In this document: positions 43,473-52,952 of the stretch, one piece after another | Position numbering within the stretch: position 1 is the stretch's first letter | How the letters are laid out: each line of letters starts with the position of its first letter | Source: Pseudomonadota bacterium | GTDB taxonomy: Bacteria; Desulfobacterota; Desulfobacteria; Desulfobacterales; Desulfobacteraceae | Reading direction: 5' to 3' | Length of the DNA: 64,000 nucleotides | Assembly (NCBI GenBank): GCA_018821535.1 | Contig: JAHJLV010000025.1 | Coordinates: forward strand, 1-64,000 | The notes under the pieces: generated by a model | Told to the model about the DNA's origin: nothing | The model's input: only the letters and a program-made list of their open reading frames with translations | Databases searched by the model: none | Position numbers and translations under genes: made by a program

Positions 43473-44657
43473 ATGAGAGATATAAAAATAATACATAAAT
43501 ATATTTTTAAAGAGCTTTTATCCCCCTTTGCCATCAGTCTGTTTTTTCTGACCTTTGTCTTCCTGATGACCCGCATTCCGGAAATCACCAATATGGTGGT
43601 CAATTTCAATGCAGATCTTTTTTCCATCATAATGATGATGGTCTATACATTGCCGCGGTTTCTGGAATTTACCATTCCCATGTCTGTCATGATCTCCATT
43701 CTGCTGACCTTTATGCGCATGTCCCAGGAAAATGAAATTGTTGCCCTGAAGGGTTCCGGGGCCTCATTATACACGCTTTTGCCCCCGGTGTTTATTTTCT
43801 GTCTGTGTGGTGTTGTGCTGACCATGTGGGTGACCGTATTCGGTGTATCCTGGGGACGGCTGTCCATGAAAATGAAAACTGTGGAACTTGCCAGATCAAG
43901 TATTGATGCAGCTTTACAGGAAAGACAATTTAATTCTGATCTGGATGATATCATGATTTATGTTTCTGCCGTGGACATGAAAACCAAGGAATTGAAGGAT
44001 GTTTTTATTGAAGACCGCAGAACAAAGGGCCTGGTCAGCATTTCCATCGCACCGGAGGGCAGGCTGATCCGGTTTGATGACAACCAGATTTATACCATTA
44101 AACTGAACAACGGCGTGATCAACCAGGTGGACATAGAAGATAATTCTGTGACGCATATACGGTTCGGGGAGTATGATATCAATATTGATCTTGGGCAAAT
44201 GAATCAAAAAAATGATTCCCCTGTTGCCAAGGAGCTTAAGGAGAGAAATCTGACCGATCTGGTCCGGTTTATCCGATCCGGCCACGGCAACGCACTGGAA
44301 TTAAGTGCAGCGCTCATGCAGCTTCATGAAAAATTTGCAGTTCCCTTTGCCTGTATCACACTGGGAATCCTTGCGTTTTCTTTAGGGGTGCAGGCTGCAT
44401 CGATTCGGCGGGCCTCAGGCTTCAGTCTGGGAATATTCTTTTTTCTTTTGTACTATTTTCTGCTGGCTGTTGGATGGTCCTTTGGCGAAACAGGGGATTA
44501 TCCCCCTGCTGTGGGGATGTGGATGCCCAATGTCATTATGGGAAGCATTGCTGTTTTTTTCCTGATAAGAAATGCAAAGGAAAAGCCGGTTGTGCTTCCG
44601 GATTTTTTCCAGATGGCAATTGATCTTGTTAAAAGACAGCAGCGAAAAAAGGCATGA
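43473..44657 (+). CDS. lptF: LPS export permease LptF
   Basis: This 394-aa protein of the YjgP/YjgQ family is one of the two membrane subunits of the LptB2FG transporter, which extracts LPS from the inner membrane. It has three N-terminal membrane helices, a periplasmic beta-jellyroll (about 115-270) and three C-terminal helices. It begins IIHKYIFKELLSPFAIS, typical of LptF, with the conserved coupling region FLEFTIPMSVMISILLTFMRMSQENEIVALKGSG. It overlaps lptG by 4 nt (ATGA). Confidence 0.93.
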   Translation: MRDIKIIHKYIFKELLSPFAISLFFLTFVFLMTRIPEITNMVVNFNADLFSIIMMMVYTLPRFLEFTIPMSVMISILLTFMRMSQENEIVALKGSGASLYTLLPPVFIFCLCGVVLTMWVTVFGVSWGRLSMKMKTVELARSSIDAALQERQFNSDLDDIMIYVSAVDMKTKELKDVFIEDRRTKGLVSISIAPEGRLIRFDDNQIYTIKLNNGVINQVDIEDNSVTHIRFGEYDINIDLGQMNQKNDSPVAKELKERNLTDLVRFIRSGHGNALELSAALMQLHEKFAVPFACITLGILAFSLGVQAASIRRASGFSLGIFFFLLYYFLLAVGWSFGETGDYPPAVGMWMPNVIMGSIAVFFLIRNAKEKPVVLPDFFQMAIDLVKRQQRKKA

Positions 44658-45736
44658 ATATGGCATGTCTGCATAAATACTGGTTAAAAGAATTTGCCAG
44701 GTTTTTTTGTATTATCCAGCTTATTATTATCGTTCTTTTTGTCATTATTGATTATCTTTCCCGGCTGGATAAATTTTTAAATTCAGACCTGTCTCTTTTG
44801 GGGGCGCTTGGATATGTCCTGTTAAAAGTGCCTTTTATGTTTGTCCAGCTCACACCGGCAAGTATTCTGCTGTCAACCATTGTGGTTTTTTCTCTGATGA
44901 ATAAAAACAATGAGCTTTTAGCCATCCGTACAAGCGGGATCAGTATTTATCTTTTTGCAAAACCGGTTCTGCTTGCCGGGGGAACGCTTGCCCTGCTCAT
45001 GTTTTTTCTGGGCGAAACCCTTATCCCGGTTTCCATGGTCAAGGCAAATTTTATTCAGAACCATGTGATCAAGAAAAATCAGAATTATCTTTCCGCGCGG
45101 CAGGATATATGGATGAAATCAGATAACAATCTGATTCACATTAATTTTTTTGATCCGGTCTCACAGACCATTTCCGGTGTGACCATCACCAGTCTTGAAA
45201 AAAATTACAGCCTTGAATCCAGGATTGATGCACAAAAAGGGTATTACAAAGACGGTCGCTGGATACTTGAGGATGTAATTGAACAGCTCCATTCTGAAGA
45301 TACTGAGGATTATAAGGTCAATCTGTATGATTCAAAGCAGATTGACCTGGCGCTTGAACCCGGGGATCTGGGTGAAATTTTAAAAAAATCCGATGAAATG
45401 AGTTTTGTGCAGTTGCGTCAGTATGCATTGAAGGTTGAAGAAGAAGGCTATGATGCAACGGTCTACCGGGTGGATTTAAATGCCAAGATTGCCCTTCCGT
45501 TTATCTGCATCATTATGGTTTTAACCGGGGCTGCCACCGGGATACGGCCTTTTGCCGGTGGAAATATTCCCGTGGCCATTGCCACAGGCGTGGGCATTAC
45601 CTTTTTATACTGGGTGATGCACGGGTTCTGTCTGTCCCTTGGATATGGCGCAATTCTTCCGCCGTTTATCAGTGCCTGGGCAGCCAATGTATTTTTTCTG
45701 ACAGTCGGGGTATTGAATCTGGTGAACAGCGAGTAA
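44654..45736 (+). CDS. lptG: LPS export permease LptG
   Basis: This 360-aa partner of LptF has the same six-helix plus periplasmic jellyroll layout. It starts with HKYWLKEFARFFCIIQ and has LVQLTPASILLSTIVVFSLMNKNNELLAIRTSGIS, the cytoplasmic coupling helix region. Near the C-terminus it has AATGIRPFAGGNIPVAIATGVGITFLYWV. With LptF and LptB (not in this window) it forms the ABC transporter that feeds LPS to LptC and the periplasmic bridge. Confidence 0.93.
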   Translation: MNMACLHKYWLKEFARFFCIIQLIIIVLFVIIDYLSRLDKFLNSDLSLLGALGYVLLKVPFMFVQLTPASILLSTIVVFSLMNKNNELLAIRTSGISIYLFAKPVLLAGGTLALLMFFLGETLIPVSMVKANFIQNHVIKKNQNYLSARQDIWMKSDNNLIHINFFDPVSQTISGVTITSLEKNYSLESRIDAQKGYYKDGRWILEDVIEQLHSEDTEDYKVNLYDSKQIDLALEPGDLGEILKKSDEMSFVQLRQYALKVEEEGYDATVYRVDLNAKIALPFICIIMVLTGAATGIRPFAGGNIPVAIATGVGITFLYWVMHGFCLSLGYGAILPPFISAWAANVFFLTVGVLNLVNSE

Positions 45737-45764
45737 ATGTATAGCAAAGAAAAGGCGATCCATT

Positions 45765-47090
45765 ATGATCTTTGTATATAAACTGGCAGGATATGTGCTG
45801 CTGATTCTTTTGTTGCCCTTTCTGTTTTTGCTCTGGCTGTTTTCCCAAAAAAGAAGAGCCAATCTGCTTGCGCGTTTCGGGTTGAAACCCGGAACAAAAC
45901 CCACAGTATCCGGCCAAAAAAGAATCTGGGTGCATGCCCTTTCTGTCGGTGAAGTGGTGTCTTCGGTTCCGTTTATAAAAGCCTTGAAAGAAAAAGCCCC
46001 TTTAACCGATATTATTTTTACGGCCTCAACTAAAACCGGTTTTGATATGGCCGGACACTTGTTTTTGAATTCAGACAGTTCCCGGAATTCAGAAAATGTA
46101 TGGATCAGTCAGCTTGAATATTTTCCCTTTGATTTAGGATTTTGTATAGAAAAGGTGCGATCCCGGATTGCGCCCGATGCGGTGGTGATTGTTGAAACCG
46201 ATCTGTGGCCCAATTTTCTGTATGAAATGAAAAAAAACAATATCCCGGTCATACTGATCAATGCCAGGTTGTCAGACCGCTCCTTAAAAGGATATCAGTT
46301 TTTCAGATCATTTTCATCCCTGATGTTTTCTTCTCTTGCGGCCATTATGGCCCAGTCCCACAGGGATAAAAAACGGTTTGAATGTCTGGGGATTGAAAAG
46401 GAAAAAATCCAGGTTACTGGAAATATCAAATTTGATCAGGCAGCGGCAGAACGGGACAGTTCGGATGTTCAGAGTATCCGGGACAGACTTTTTTTAGCCC
46501 CTGAGTCAAAAATATGGATTGCCGGCAGCACCCATGAGGGCGAAGAAAGAATTCTTTTGTCTGTGTTTAAAAAAATCCGGAAAAAATGTGTGGGCCTGAT
46601 CATGATCATTGCGCCAAGGGATATCGGACGGGTGAAGGACATTGAATCCTGCTGCCGGTCTTTTAATATGTCTTCTATCCGGATGACCGGTCTGTATGAC
46701 CCCAGCGAATTTGAAAATCCGCCGGATATTCTTATTGTGGATAAAATGGGAGAACTGGCAAACCTGTATGCGGTCTGTGACATCGCATTTATCGGCGGAT
46801 CACTGGTTCAGCAGGGCGGACATAATCCTCTGGAAGCAGCAGCTGTATCAAAACCGGTTCTTTTCGGCCCGGACATGTCGGATTTTGTCGATATCTCACA
46901 TCTGCTGATGGAGCAGGGCGGGGCACAGCAGGTGGCCGGGGAAGAAGACCTGGCAGATGCCCTGGAACATCTGCTGTCCGATGACAGCGAAAGAAAGCGC
47001 ATGGGAGATCAGAATTTCAGGATTTTCTGTGAACATTCAGGCGCTGTTCAAAAAATTGTAAAACACATGGAGACTCTGGGCTTTGTTTGA
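45765..47090 (+). CDS. waaA: Kdo transferase (3-deoxy-D-manno-octulosonic acid transferase)
   Basis: This 441-aa GT30 enzyme transfers Kdo from CMP-Kdo to lipid IVA at the inner membrane. It has an N-terminal membrane anchor (about residues 4-27), IWVHALSVGEVVSSVPFIKAL, the catalytic-region ETDLWPNFLYE, VLINARLSDRSL and the donor-binding GGSLVQQGGHNPLEAA. Whether it adds one or two Kdo residues cannot be read. It is followed by lpxK with an 8-nt overlap. Confidence 0.95.
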   Translation: MIFVYKLAGYVLLILLLPFLFLLWLFSQKRRANLLARFGLKPGTKPTVSGQKRIWVHALSVGEVVSSVPFIKALKEKAPLTDIIFTASTKTGFDMAGHLFLNSDSSRNSENVWISQLEYFPFDLGFCIEKVRSRIAPDAVVIVETDLWPNFLYEMKKNNIPVILINARLSDRSLKGYQFFRSFSSLMFSSLAAIMAQSHRDKKRFECLGIEKEKIQVTGNIKFDQAAAERDSSDVQSIRDRLFLAPESKIWIAGSTHEGEERILLSVFKKIRKKCVGLIMIIAPRDIGRVKDIESCCRSFNMSSIRMTGLYDPSEFENPPDILIVDKMGELANLYAVCDIAFIGGSLVQQGGHNPLEAAAVSKPVLFGPDMSDFVDISHLLMEQGGAQQVAGEEDLADALEHLLSDDSERKRMGDQNFRIFCEHSGAVQKIVKHMETLGFV

Positions 47091-48294
47091 GAACGGGTTT
47101 AAAAAGTGGTTTAAAAACTGGAAAAACAATCTGGAACTCAGGATTGAAAACGCCCTGGACCAGACAGACAGGCCGTCATGGTTTTCCTTTGAAGGATTTT
47201 TGTTTCTTGTGTCTATAATATATATTCAGGTCATCAGACTGCACCTGTGGATGTTTGAAAAAAAGATTCTGACCCAGAAGGCACTTCCCTGTTTTGTGAT
47301 TTCCATCGGAAATATAACCGTGGGCGGCACAGGAAAAACCCCCATGACCCTGTATATAGCGCAGACCCTGGTCCGGATGGGGAAAAAACCTGTGGTGGTC
47401 AGCCGTGGATATAAAGGACAGTATCAGGGACAAACCCTTGTGGTGTCTGACGGGAATCATGTTTTTGCAGATTCAAAAACCGCGGGTGACGAGCCGTATA
47501 TGCTGGCGCAAAAAAAAATCTGCCCTGTGGTGGTGGGAAAAAGCCGGTTTAAGGCCGGACAAATCGCCATTGAAAATTTTAATCCGGATGTGATCATTCT
47601 GGATGACGGGTTCCAGCATCTGGGCCTGAAAAGAGACCTGGATTTTGTATTGTTTGATGATTCAAACCCTCTGGGCAATACCCGATATCTGCCATCCGGC
47701 CGCCTTCGGGAGCCGGTTCAGACCGCAGCAAAAAGAGCCCATGCCCTTGTCTTCACCCGGTGTCCGCTAGAAATCTTGTCACTTGCGTCATCTGCAGAAG
47801 ATGCGATGCCAACACCCTTTGCGAAGAACCGTCTTCAGTCATTGATGGCGCATTTTAACGCATTGCCGGAATTTAAAACCTGCCATGTCCCTTTTGTCTG
47901 TGAACAGATTCTTCCGGATAAGCCCCTGCCAAATCCGGGGATAGACATGGAATATCTGAAAGGAAAAAAAGCGCTTCTGTTTTCAGGGCTTGCCGGCAAT
48001 GCTTCGTTTTACGAGACCTTGGACAGATATGGCGCAATTATTGTTGATCACCTTGAATTTAAAGATCATTACAGGTATAAGAGGGCTGACTTTAAAAAGA
48101 TAAACACACTGGCACGTCAAAAGGAGGCAGATATTATTCTGACAACCCAAAAGGATCGGGTTAAAATCCCGGAGGACATCAAATGGGAAACACAGCTGGC
48201 AGTAATCGGCATTCAGATTCAGTTTCAAACTCCGGAACGGTTTTTATCCTTTTTAAATCAGAAAATAAACTTCAATCAGAAAACAGGTTTTTAA
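47083..48294 (+). CDS. lpxK: Tetraacyldisaccharide 4'-kinase
   Basis: This 403-aa kinase phosphorylates the 4' position of the lipid A disaccharide precursor. It has an N-terminal hydrophobic segment (about 25-50), the P-loop GNITVGGTGKTP (about residues 76-87), VVSRGYKG and VIILDDGFQHLGL. The start is a TTG at 47083 inside the end of waaA. No ATG lies early enough, so a rare start codon with translational coupling is likely. The extension around 200-300 is somewhat longer than in E. coli LpxK. Confidence 0.93.
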   Translation: MFENGFKKWFKNWKNNLELRIENALDQTDRPSWFSFEGFLFLVSIIYIQVIRLHLWMFEKKILTQKALPCFVISIGNITVGGTGKTPMTLYIAQTLVRMGKKPVVVSRGYKGQYQGQTLVVSDGNHVFADSKTAGDEPYMLAQKKICPVVVGKSRFKAGQIAIENFNPDVIILDDGFQHLGLKRDLDFVLFDDSNPLGNTRYLPSGRLREPVQTAAKRAHALVFTRCPLEILSLASSAEDAMPTPFAKNRLQSLMAHFNALPEFKTCHVPFVCEQILPDKPLPNPGIDMEYLKGKKALLFSGLAGNASFYETLDRYGAIIVDHLEFKDHYRYKRADFKKINTLARQKEADIILTTQKDRVKIPEDIKWETQLAVIGIQIQFQTPERFLSFLNQKINFNQKTGF

Positions 48295-49197
48295 ATGGAT
48301 GATCAAAAAATTTATAAACTGATAAAATTATTTATCAGCCTCATGGGCAGGCTGCCAAGATCCTTTCTCATGTTTTTTTCCGATGCGTTGGCCCTGACCT
48401 GGTTTTTTATGGATAAACGTCACAGGAATATGGTTATCTATAATATTCAACAGGCGTATCCGGGCCGTTTTTCAGATAAAGCCGCCAGACAGTTTGCAAA
48501 GAAAAATTTCAAGCACACGGCAAGTATTTTTTTTACCATGATCTGGGCCTTTCCAAAGCCAAAGGAAACACTTTATAAATACTGTGTTTTCAAGGGCCTG
48601 GAGCACATCAAGGCAGCCCAGGAAAAGGGGCGGGGGGTGATGATTGTCTCCTGTCATATGGGCATTTTTGAACTGGTGGTGCCTGCCATAGCTTCCGTCA
48701 ATATCAAACTGTATATTTTATATCGTCCTTTGGATTTCAACCCTCTGGAAAGACTGATCCTGGAGTCCCGTCAGCGGTTTGGGATTGTCATGGTTCCACT
48801 GCGCAAGGCAACCGGGAAAATTTCTGAAGTTTTGCAGAATAATGGTATTGTGGCCACGCTGCTGGACCAGAATGTGGACTGGTATAAAGGGGCTTTTGTG
48901 GATTTTTTCGGCAGGCCGGCCTGTACCAATAACGGCCTTGCAAAGCTGGTTTTAAAGACAAAACCCGTTGTTCTGCCGGGGTTCATGCGATCGGAAAAAG
49001 AAAAATTCATTCTGGAGATTCTCCCGGAGATCCCGCTGCAGGAAACCGGGGACCCGATAAAGGATATTGAAAACAATACCCAGGCCTATGTATCAGCCAT
49101 TGAATCCATGGTCAGACGGCATCCGGAACAGTATTTCTGGGTTCATAACCGGTGGAAAACAAAACCTTACTGTCTTCTTGACCAAAGGGCTTCTTGA
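48295..49197 (+). CDS. Lipid A biosynthesis lauroyl/acyloxyacyl transferase (LpxL/HtrB family)
   Basis: This 300-aa LpxL/LpxM-type acyltransferase adds a secondary fatty acid to Kdo-lipid A. It has an N-terminal membrane segment. The region GVMIVSCHMGIFEL supplies the catalytic HX4E (His then Glu), and LLDQNVDWYKGAFVDFFGRPA is the family block for acceptor binding. It directly abuts lpxK. Position and single copy suggest an LpxL-type role, but first or second acylation cannot be distinguished. Confidence 0.9.
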   Translation: MDDQKIYKLIKLFISLMGRLPRSFLMFFSDALALTWFFMDKRHRNMVIYNIQQAYPGRFSDKAARQFAKKNFKHTASIFFTMIWAFPKPKETLYKYCVFKGLEHIKAAQEKGRGVMIVSCHMGIFELVVPAIASVNIKLYILYRPLDFNPLERLILESRQRFGIVMVPLRKATGKISEVLQNNGIVATLLDQNVDWYKGAFVDFFGRPACTNNGLAKLVLKTKPVVLPGFMRSEKEKFILEILPEIPLQETGDPIKDIENNTQAYVSAIESMVRRHPEQYFWVHNRWKTKPYCLLDQRAS

Positions 49198-49245
49198 CCG
49201 GGCCAACCCGGGGCCCCTGCGCAAGATGGATTAAAGATTAAAAAT

Positions 49246-50331
49246 ATGGGATTTATCACGCTTAAAGATACACCACATGCAAAAATCATGATACGGGCGG
49301 CCAACTGGGTTGGGGACGCCATCATGACCACGCCGGTGATCCGGGCGGTCAGAAAAAATTATCCGCTGGCCCAAATCACCATTCTTGCAAAACCCTGGGT
49401 TATTCCGGTGTATGAAAACAATCCGTATATTGATCATATCTGTCGATATGACAGTGGTGGCCGTCATACAAGAGGTATGGGGACACTCAGACTGGCAAGG
49501 GATCTGAAGGTACACCGGTTTGATCTGGCAGTTTTGATGCAGAATGCATTTGAAGCAGCATTGATTTGTTTTCTTGCAGGAATAAAGGAGCGTCTGGGAT
49601 ACAATACCGATGCAAGAGGGATCTTGCTCAACCGGAGTATAAAAATGAATCCGATCCTGAAAAAAGGGCATTTGATTGATTATTATATCGGCATTTTAAA
49701 AGGCGCAGGACTTTTCGATGACGGCCGGACACTGGACCTGTTTTTATCTGACCGGGACAGGGCATATGCAGATTCATTTCTCAAACAGATGGGCATGGAT
49801 GCGGCCGGGCCTGTCATCGGTATCAATCCCGGTGCAACCGGGGGAACGGCCAAACAGTGGTTTCCGGATCGGTATGCCCGGCTGGCGCAGATTCTGGGAC
49901 AAAAATACAAGGTGAAAGTATTGATTTTCGGCGGGCCTGCGGATGATGAACTCGGAGAGTATATAGCTGAAAAATCCAGCCAGAGCTGTGTGAATATTTC
50001 AGGTAAAACCACCCTGGGTCAGGCCTTTGCCCTGATTGAAAAATGCAGCCTGTTTGTGACCAATGATTCAGGATTGATGCATGCGGCTGCTGCCCTGAAC
50101 GTGAATCAGGTTGCAGTTATCGGGTCCACGGATTATATTGCCACCTGTCCTGTAAATGAAAATTCCATCATGGTCCGGGTGCCGGTGCCCTGCAGCCCCT
50201 GCCTGAAAGATACCTGCCCGACAGATCATCAGTGCATGGATAAAATCAGTGTGGACATGGTGATGGAAAAATGCAGCAGTTTTTTCAACCCTCCGGCCGA
50301 AGCCAGACATAAGGAAGCCCCACGTGTTTGA
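49246..50331 (+). CDS. waaF: LPS heptosyltransferase II-like (GT9)
   Basis: This 361-aa ADP-heptose:LPS heptosyltransferase adds a heptose to the inner core. It has the WaaF-like start RAANWVGDAIMTTPVIRAVRK (about 16-36), INPGATGGTAKQWFPDRYA, the nucleotide-sugar site FVTNDSGLMHAAAALNVNQVAVIGSTD and a tail rich in cysteines (CSPCLKDTCPTDHQCM), common in this family. It overlaps the next gene by 8 nt. Confidence 0.92.
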   Translation: MGFITLKDTPHAKIMIRAANWVGDAIMTTPVIRAVRKNYPLAQITILAKPWVIPVYENNPYIDHICRYDSGGRHTRGMGTLRLARDLKVHRFDLAVLMQNAFEAALICFLAGIKERLGYNTDARGILLNRSIKMNPILKKGHLIDYYIGILKGAGLFDDGRTLDLFLSDRDRAYADSFLKQMGMDAAGPVIGINPGATGGTAKQWFPDRYARLAQILGQKYKVKVLIFGGPADDELGEYIAEKSSQSCVNISGKTTLGQAFALIEKCSLFVTNDSGLMHAAAALNVNQVAVIGSTDYIATCPVNENSIMVRVPVPCSPCLKDTCPTDHQCMDKISVDMVMEKCSSFFNPPAEARHKEAPRV

Positions 50332-51376
50332 AAATGTAAAAAAAATTTTGATCATCAAGCCCAGCGCATTGGGGGATATCGTCCATACACTGCCCTTTCT
50401 GGCTGCGATCAGAAAACAGTTTCCCGATGCAAAAATTGACTGGGTGGTGGCCTCTGGCCTGCATACTTTTCTTGAAGATCACCCCATGATCAACCGCTTA
50501 TGGATATTTAAAAAAGATCAATGGCGGCGTTTGAAAAATATTAAGACCACACTCAGGGAAATATCTGAATTTAAAAAGGGTCTCAAAGCGGCACAATATG
50601 ATGTATCCATTGATCTGTCAGGGCTTTTGAGATCCGGTATTATCACATATTTTTCCAATGCAAAAATAAAACTGGGGTTCAAGGAATCTGATGAGGGCAG
50701 CCCGTTTTTCTATACCCATAAAATTCATGGCAGCATGAATATTCATGCCATTGACCGGTATCTTGAGATTGCAAAATTCATGGGCTGTTCCGTGGACAAA
50801 ATTGAATACCCCTTTGCCCCGCACGATCACCATCCGCCCATCCTGAACACCCTGCCCGAAAAATATAGTGTCATGAGTCCTTCGGCAGGCAAGCCTGCCA
50901 ACCGGTGGCCAGCGCAGAAATTCGGACAGCTTGCGGCAAAACTGGATTTGCCGACAGTGGTGATTGCAAGTAAATCAGAAGCAGACATTGCTCAAAAGGT
51001 TGTGGATCACAGCAATGGAAAGGCGATTTCAGTGGCTGGAAAAACCGGGCTAAAGGATCTTCTGGCGGTAATTGAAAACGCTTGTTTTTTTGTCTGCAAT
51101 GATACAGGTCCCATGCATATTGCCGCGGCCTTGAATATTCCGGTGTTTGCCATCTTTGGTCCGGCCAATCCCGTTCGAACCGGACCTTACGGAACCATCC
51201 ACACGGTTATCTCAGAAAATCTGGACTGCTCCCCCTGTTATGCCCAGAAACCCTGTGATGATTTTAAATGCATGGAGAACATCCATGTTGAAAGGGTCTT
51301 TGATATGATAAGCGCCAACGATTATATCAAAACTGACGATACAAAATCCGACAGCATCAGGGCCGGACTGACATGA
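50324..51376 (+). CDS. waaC: LPS heptosyltransferase I-like (GT9)
   Basis: This 350-aa GT9 enzyme starts at GTG and has ILIIKPSALGDIVHTLPFLAAIRK, typical of WaaC. A nucleotide-sugar site contains FVCNDTGPMHIAAALNIPVFAIFGPANP, and a cysteine-containing tail follows. It would add the first heptose to Kdo; assignment as WaaC rather than another GT9 rests on N-terminal resemblance and pairing with WaaF. It overlaps the following GT2 gene by 4 nt. Confidence 0.85.
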   Translation: MFENVKKILIIKPSALGDIVHTLPFLAAIRKQFPDAKIDWVVASGLHTFLEDHPMINRLWIFKKDQWRRLKNIKTTLREISEFKKGLKAAQYDVSIDLSGLLRSGIITYFSNAKIKLGFKESDEGSPFFYTHKIHGSMNIHAIDRYLEIAKFMGCSVDKIEYPFAPHDHHPPILNTLPEKYSVMSPSAGKPANRWPAQKFGQLAAKLDLPTVVIASKSEADIAQKVVDHSNGKAISVAGKTGLKDLLAVIENACFFVCNDTGPMHIAAALNIPVFAIFGPANPVRTGPYGTIHTVISENLDCSPCYAQKPCDDFKCMENIHVERVFDMISANDYIKTDDTKSDSIRAGLT

Positions 51377-52164
51377 AAATATCTGTGATTGTTTCCACAT
51401 ATAATCGCCCGGATGCGCTTGTAAAAGTGCTGGACGGTCTTTTTGCCCAGACCTGCCTGCCGGATGAAATTATTATTGCCGATGACGGGTCCACAGATGA
51501 CACCCGGACAGCGCTGCTGCCTTTTCTTGACAGTCAACGCATATCAGTAAAACATGTGTGGCAGGAAGATCAGGGCTTTCGCCTGGCCCAGATACGCAAT
51601 AAGGCGATTCTGGCATCTTCAGGTCACTATCTGGTTTTTCTGGACGGTGACTGTATTCCCGAAGGCCATTATGTCCAGGATCATCTGCACCTGGCCCGAA
51701 AGGGGTATTTTTTCCAGGGCAAGCGGGTGATTATCTCCCAAAAGGCCCATGAGGCCTTTGATTTTTCAGATACCCGGTCCGTGCTTTGCCTGCTAAAACA
51801 TGCCGCAACATCGGCTTTGTCCAACCGTCATCATATCATACGGATTCCTTTTTTCCCTTCGTACACAACTGCCAGGCTGTCCGGCATCCGGGGATGTAAT
51901 ATGGGATTTTTTAAAGCTGATCTGCTGGCAGTCAATGGCTTTAACCAGGCATTCAAAGGCTGGGGCCGGGAAGATTCGGAAATTGTTGTACGGTTATATA
52001 AATACGGCATAAAACGAAGAGAACATCCTTTCAGGGCGATCTGTTATCATCTCTGGCACAGGGAAAACACAAGACAGACCATTGATCTGAATGATCAGCT
52101 TCTTGAGCAGGCCATGGCATCGGACAATTATTACTGCAGGATCGGGATAAAACAAAATGAGTAA
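51373..52164 (+). CDS. Glycosyltransferase family 2 (LPS core)
   Basis: This 263-aa GT2 enzyme has the N-terminal nucleotide-binding fold SVIVSTYNRPDALVKVLDGL, ADDGSTDDT and LDGDCIP (metal-binding DxD-like). A GWGREDSEIVVRLYKYGIKR segment is typical of galactosyltransferase-type GT-A enzymes and likely carries the catalytic base. It is co-transcribed within the LPS operon with 4- and 8-nt overlaps. The transferred sugar is unknown; it probably extends the outer core. Confidence 0.85.
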   Translation: MKISVIVSTYNRPDALVKVLDGLFAQTCLPDEIIIADDGSTDDTRTALLPFLDSQRISVKHVWQEDQGFRLAQIRNKAILASSGHYLVFLDGDCIPEGHYVQDHLHLARKGYFFQGKRVIISQKAHEAFDFSDTRSVLCLLKHAATSALSNRHHIIRIPFFPSYTTARLSGIRGCNMGFFKADLLAVNGFNQAFKGWGREDSEIVVRLYKYGIKRREHPFRAICYHLWHRENTRQTIDLNDQLLEQAMASDNYYCRIGIKQNE

Positions 52165-52948
52165 ATTATCTGTTTATATCATTGCATTTAATGAAGAGGA
52201 AAAAATCCGGGCAGCGCTTGAAAGTGTTCAATGGGCCGATGAAATTATTGTGGCGGATTCTTTCAGCACGGACAATACCGCAGCGGTTGCACAACAGCTG
52301 GGTGCCCGGGTGATTCAGATTCCCTTTAACGGATTCGGAGAACTGAGAAATACAGCCATTGCAGCCTGCACCCATGACTGGATCTTCAGTCTGGATTCAG
52401 ATGAGCGGTGTACCTTGCCTGCAAGAGAAGAAATATTGGAAATCATAAACGCCCAGGACAGCCTGGATGCGTATTATGTTCCCAGAAAAAATTATTTCAT
52501 GGGCAGATGGATAAAGCACTCCGGGTTTTATCCGGACTACCGTCAGCCCCAGCTGTTCAGAAAAGGGGCGTTAAAATTCATGCCGGATGCGGTTCATGAG
52601 CGCTATGAAATTATAAGTGAAAAAAAATGCGGGTATTTTACATCCCACATTAACCAGGTACCGTTTAAAAATCTTGAAGAGCTTATCTATAAGGCCAACC
52701 GGTATTCAACGCTGGGGGCGCAAAAACTTTTAAAATCAGGCAGGTCTGCCGGAATGTTTACTGCGCTGGCCCACGGGTTCTGGGCGGCATTTACAATGTA
52801 TGTATTCAAGCTGGGATTTCTGGACGGCTGGCCCGGATTTGTGATTGCCTTTGGAAATTTTGAAGGCACTTTTTATAAATATGCCAAACTGTATTTAAGT
52901 AAAAAGGGTCTGGACTCTTTCTTAAATACACAATTTCCGGAGACCTGA
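52157..52948 (+). CDS. WaaE/KdtX-like glycosyltransferase family 2
   Basis: This 263-aa GT2 protein resembles WaaE/KdtX beta-1,4-glucosyltransferases that add glucose to heptose I. It starts LSVYIIAFNEEEKIRAALESV, has ADSFSTDNT and the DxD-like LDSDER, and RKNYFMGRWIKHSGFYPDYRQPQLFRKG with PDAVHERYE is typical of this subfamily. Hydrophobic C-terminal segments suggest peripheral membrane contact. Confidence 0.85.
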   Translation: MSKLSVYIIAFNEEEKIRAALESVQWADEIIVADSFSTDNTAAVAQQLGARVIQIPFNGFGELRNTAIAACTHDWIFSLDSDERCTLPAREEILEIINAQDSLDAYYVPRKNYFMGRWIKHSGFYPDYRQPQLFRKGALKFMPDAVHERYEIISEKKCGYFTSHINQVPFKNLEELIYKANRYSTLGAQKLLKSGRSAGMFTALAHGFWAAFTMYVFKLGFLDGWPGFVIAFGNFEGTFYKYAKLYLSKKGLDSFLNTQFPET

Positions 52949-52952
52949 AGAT

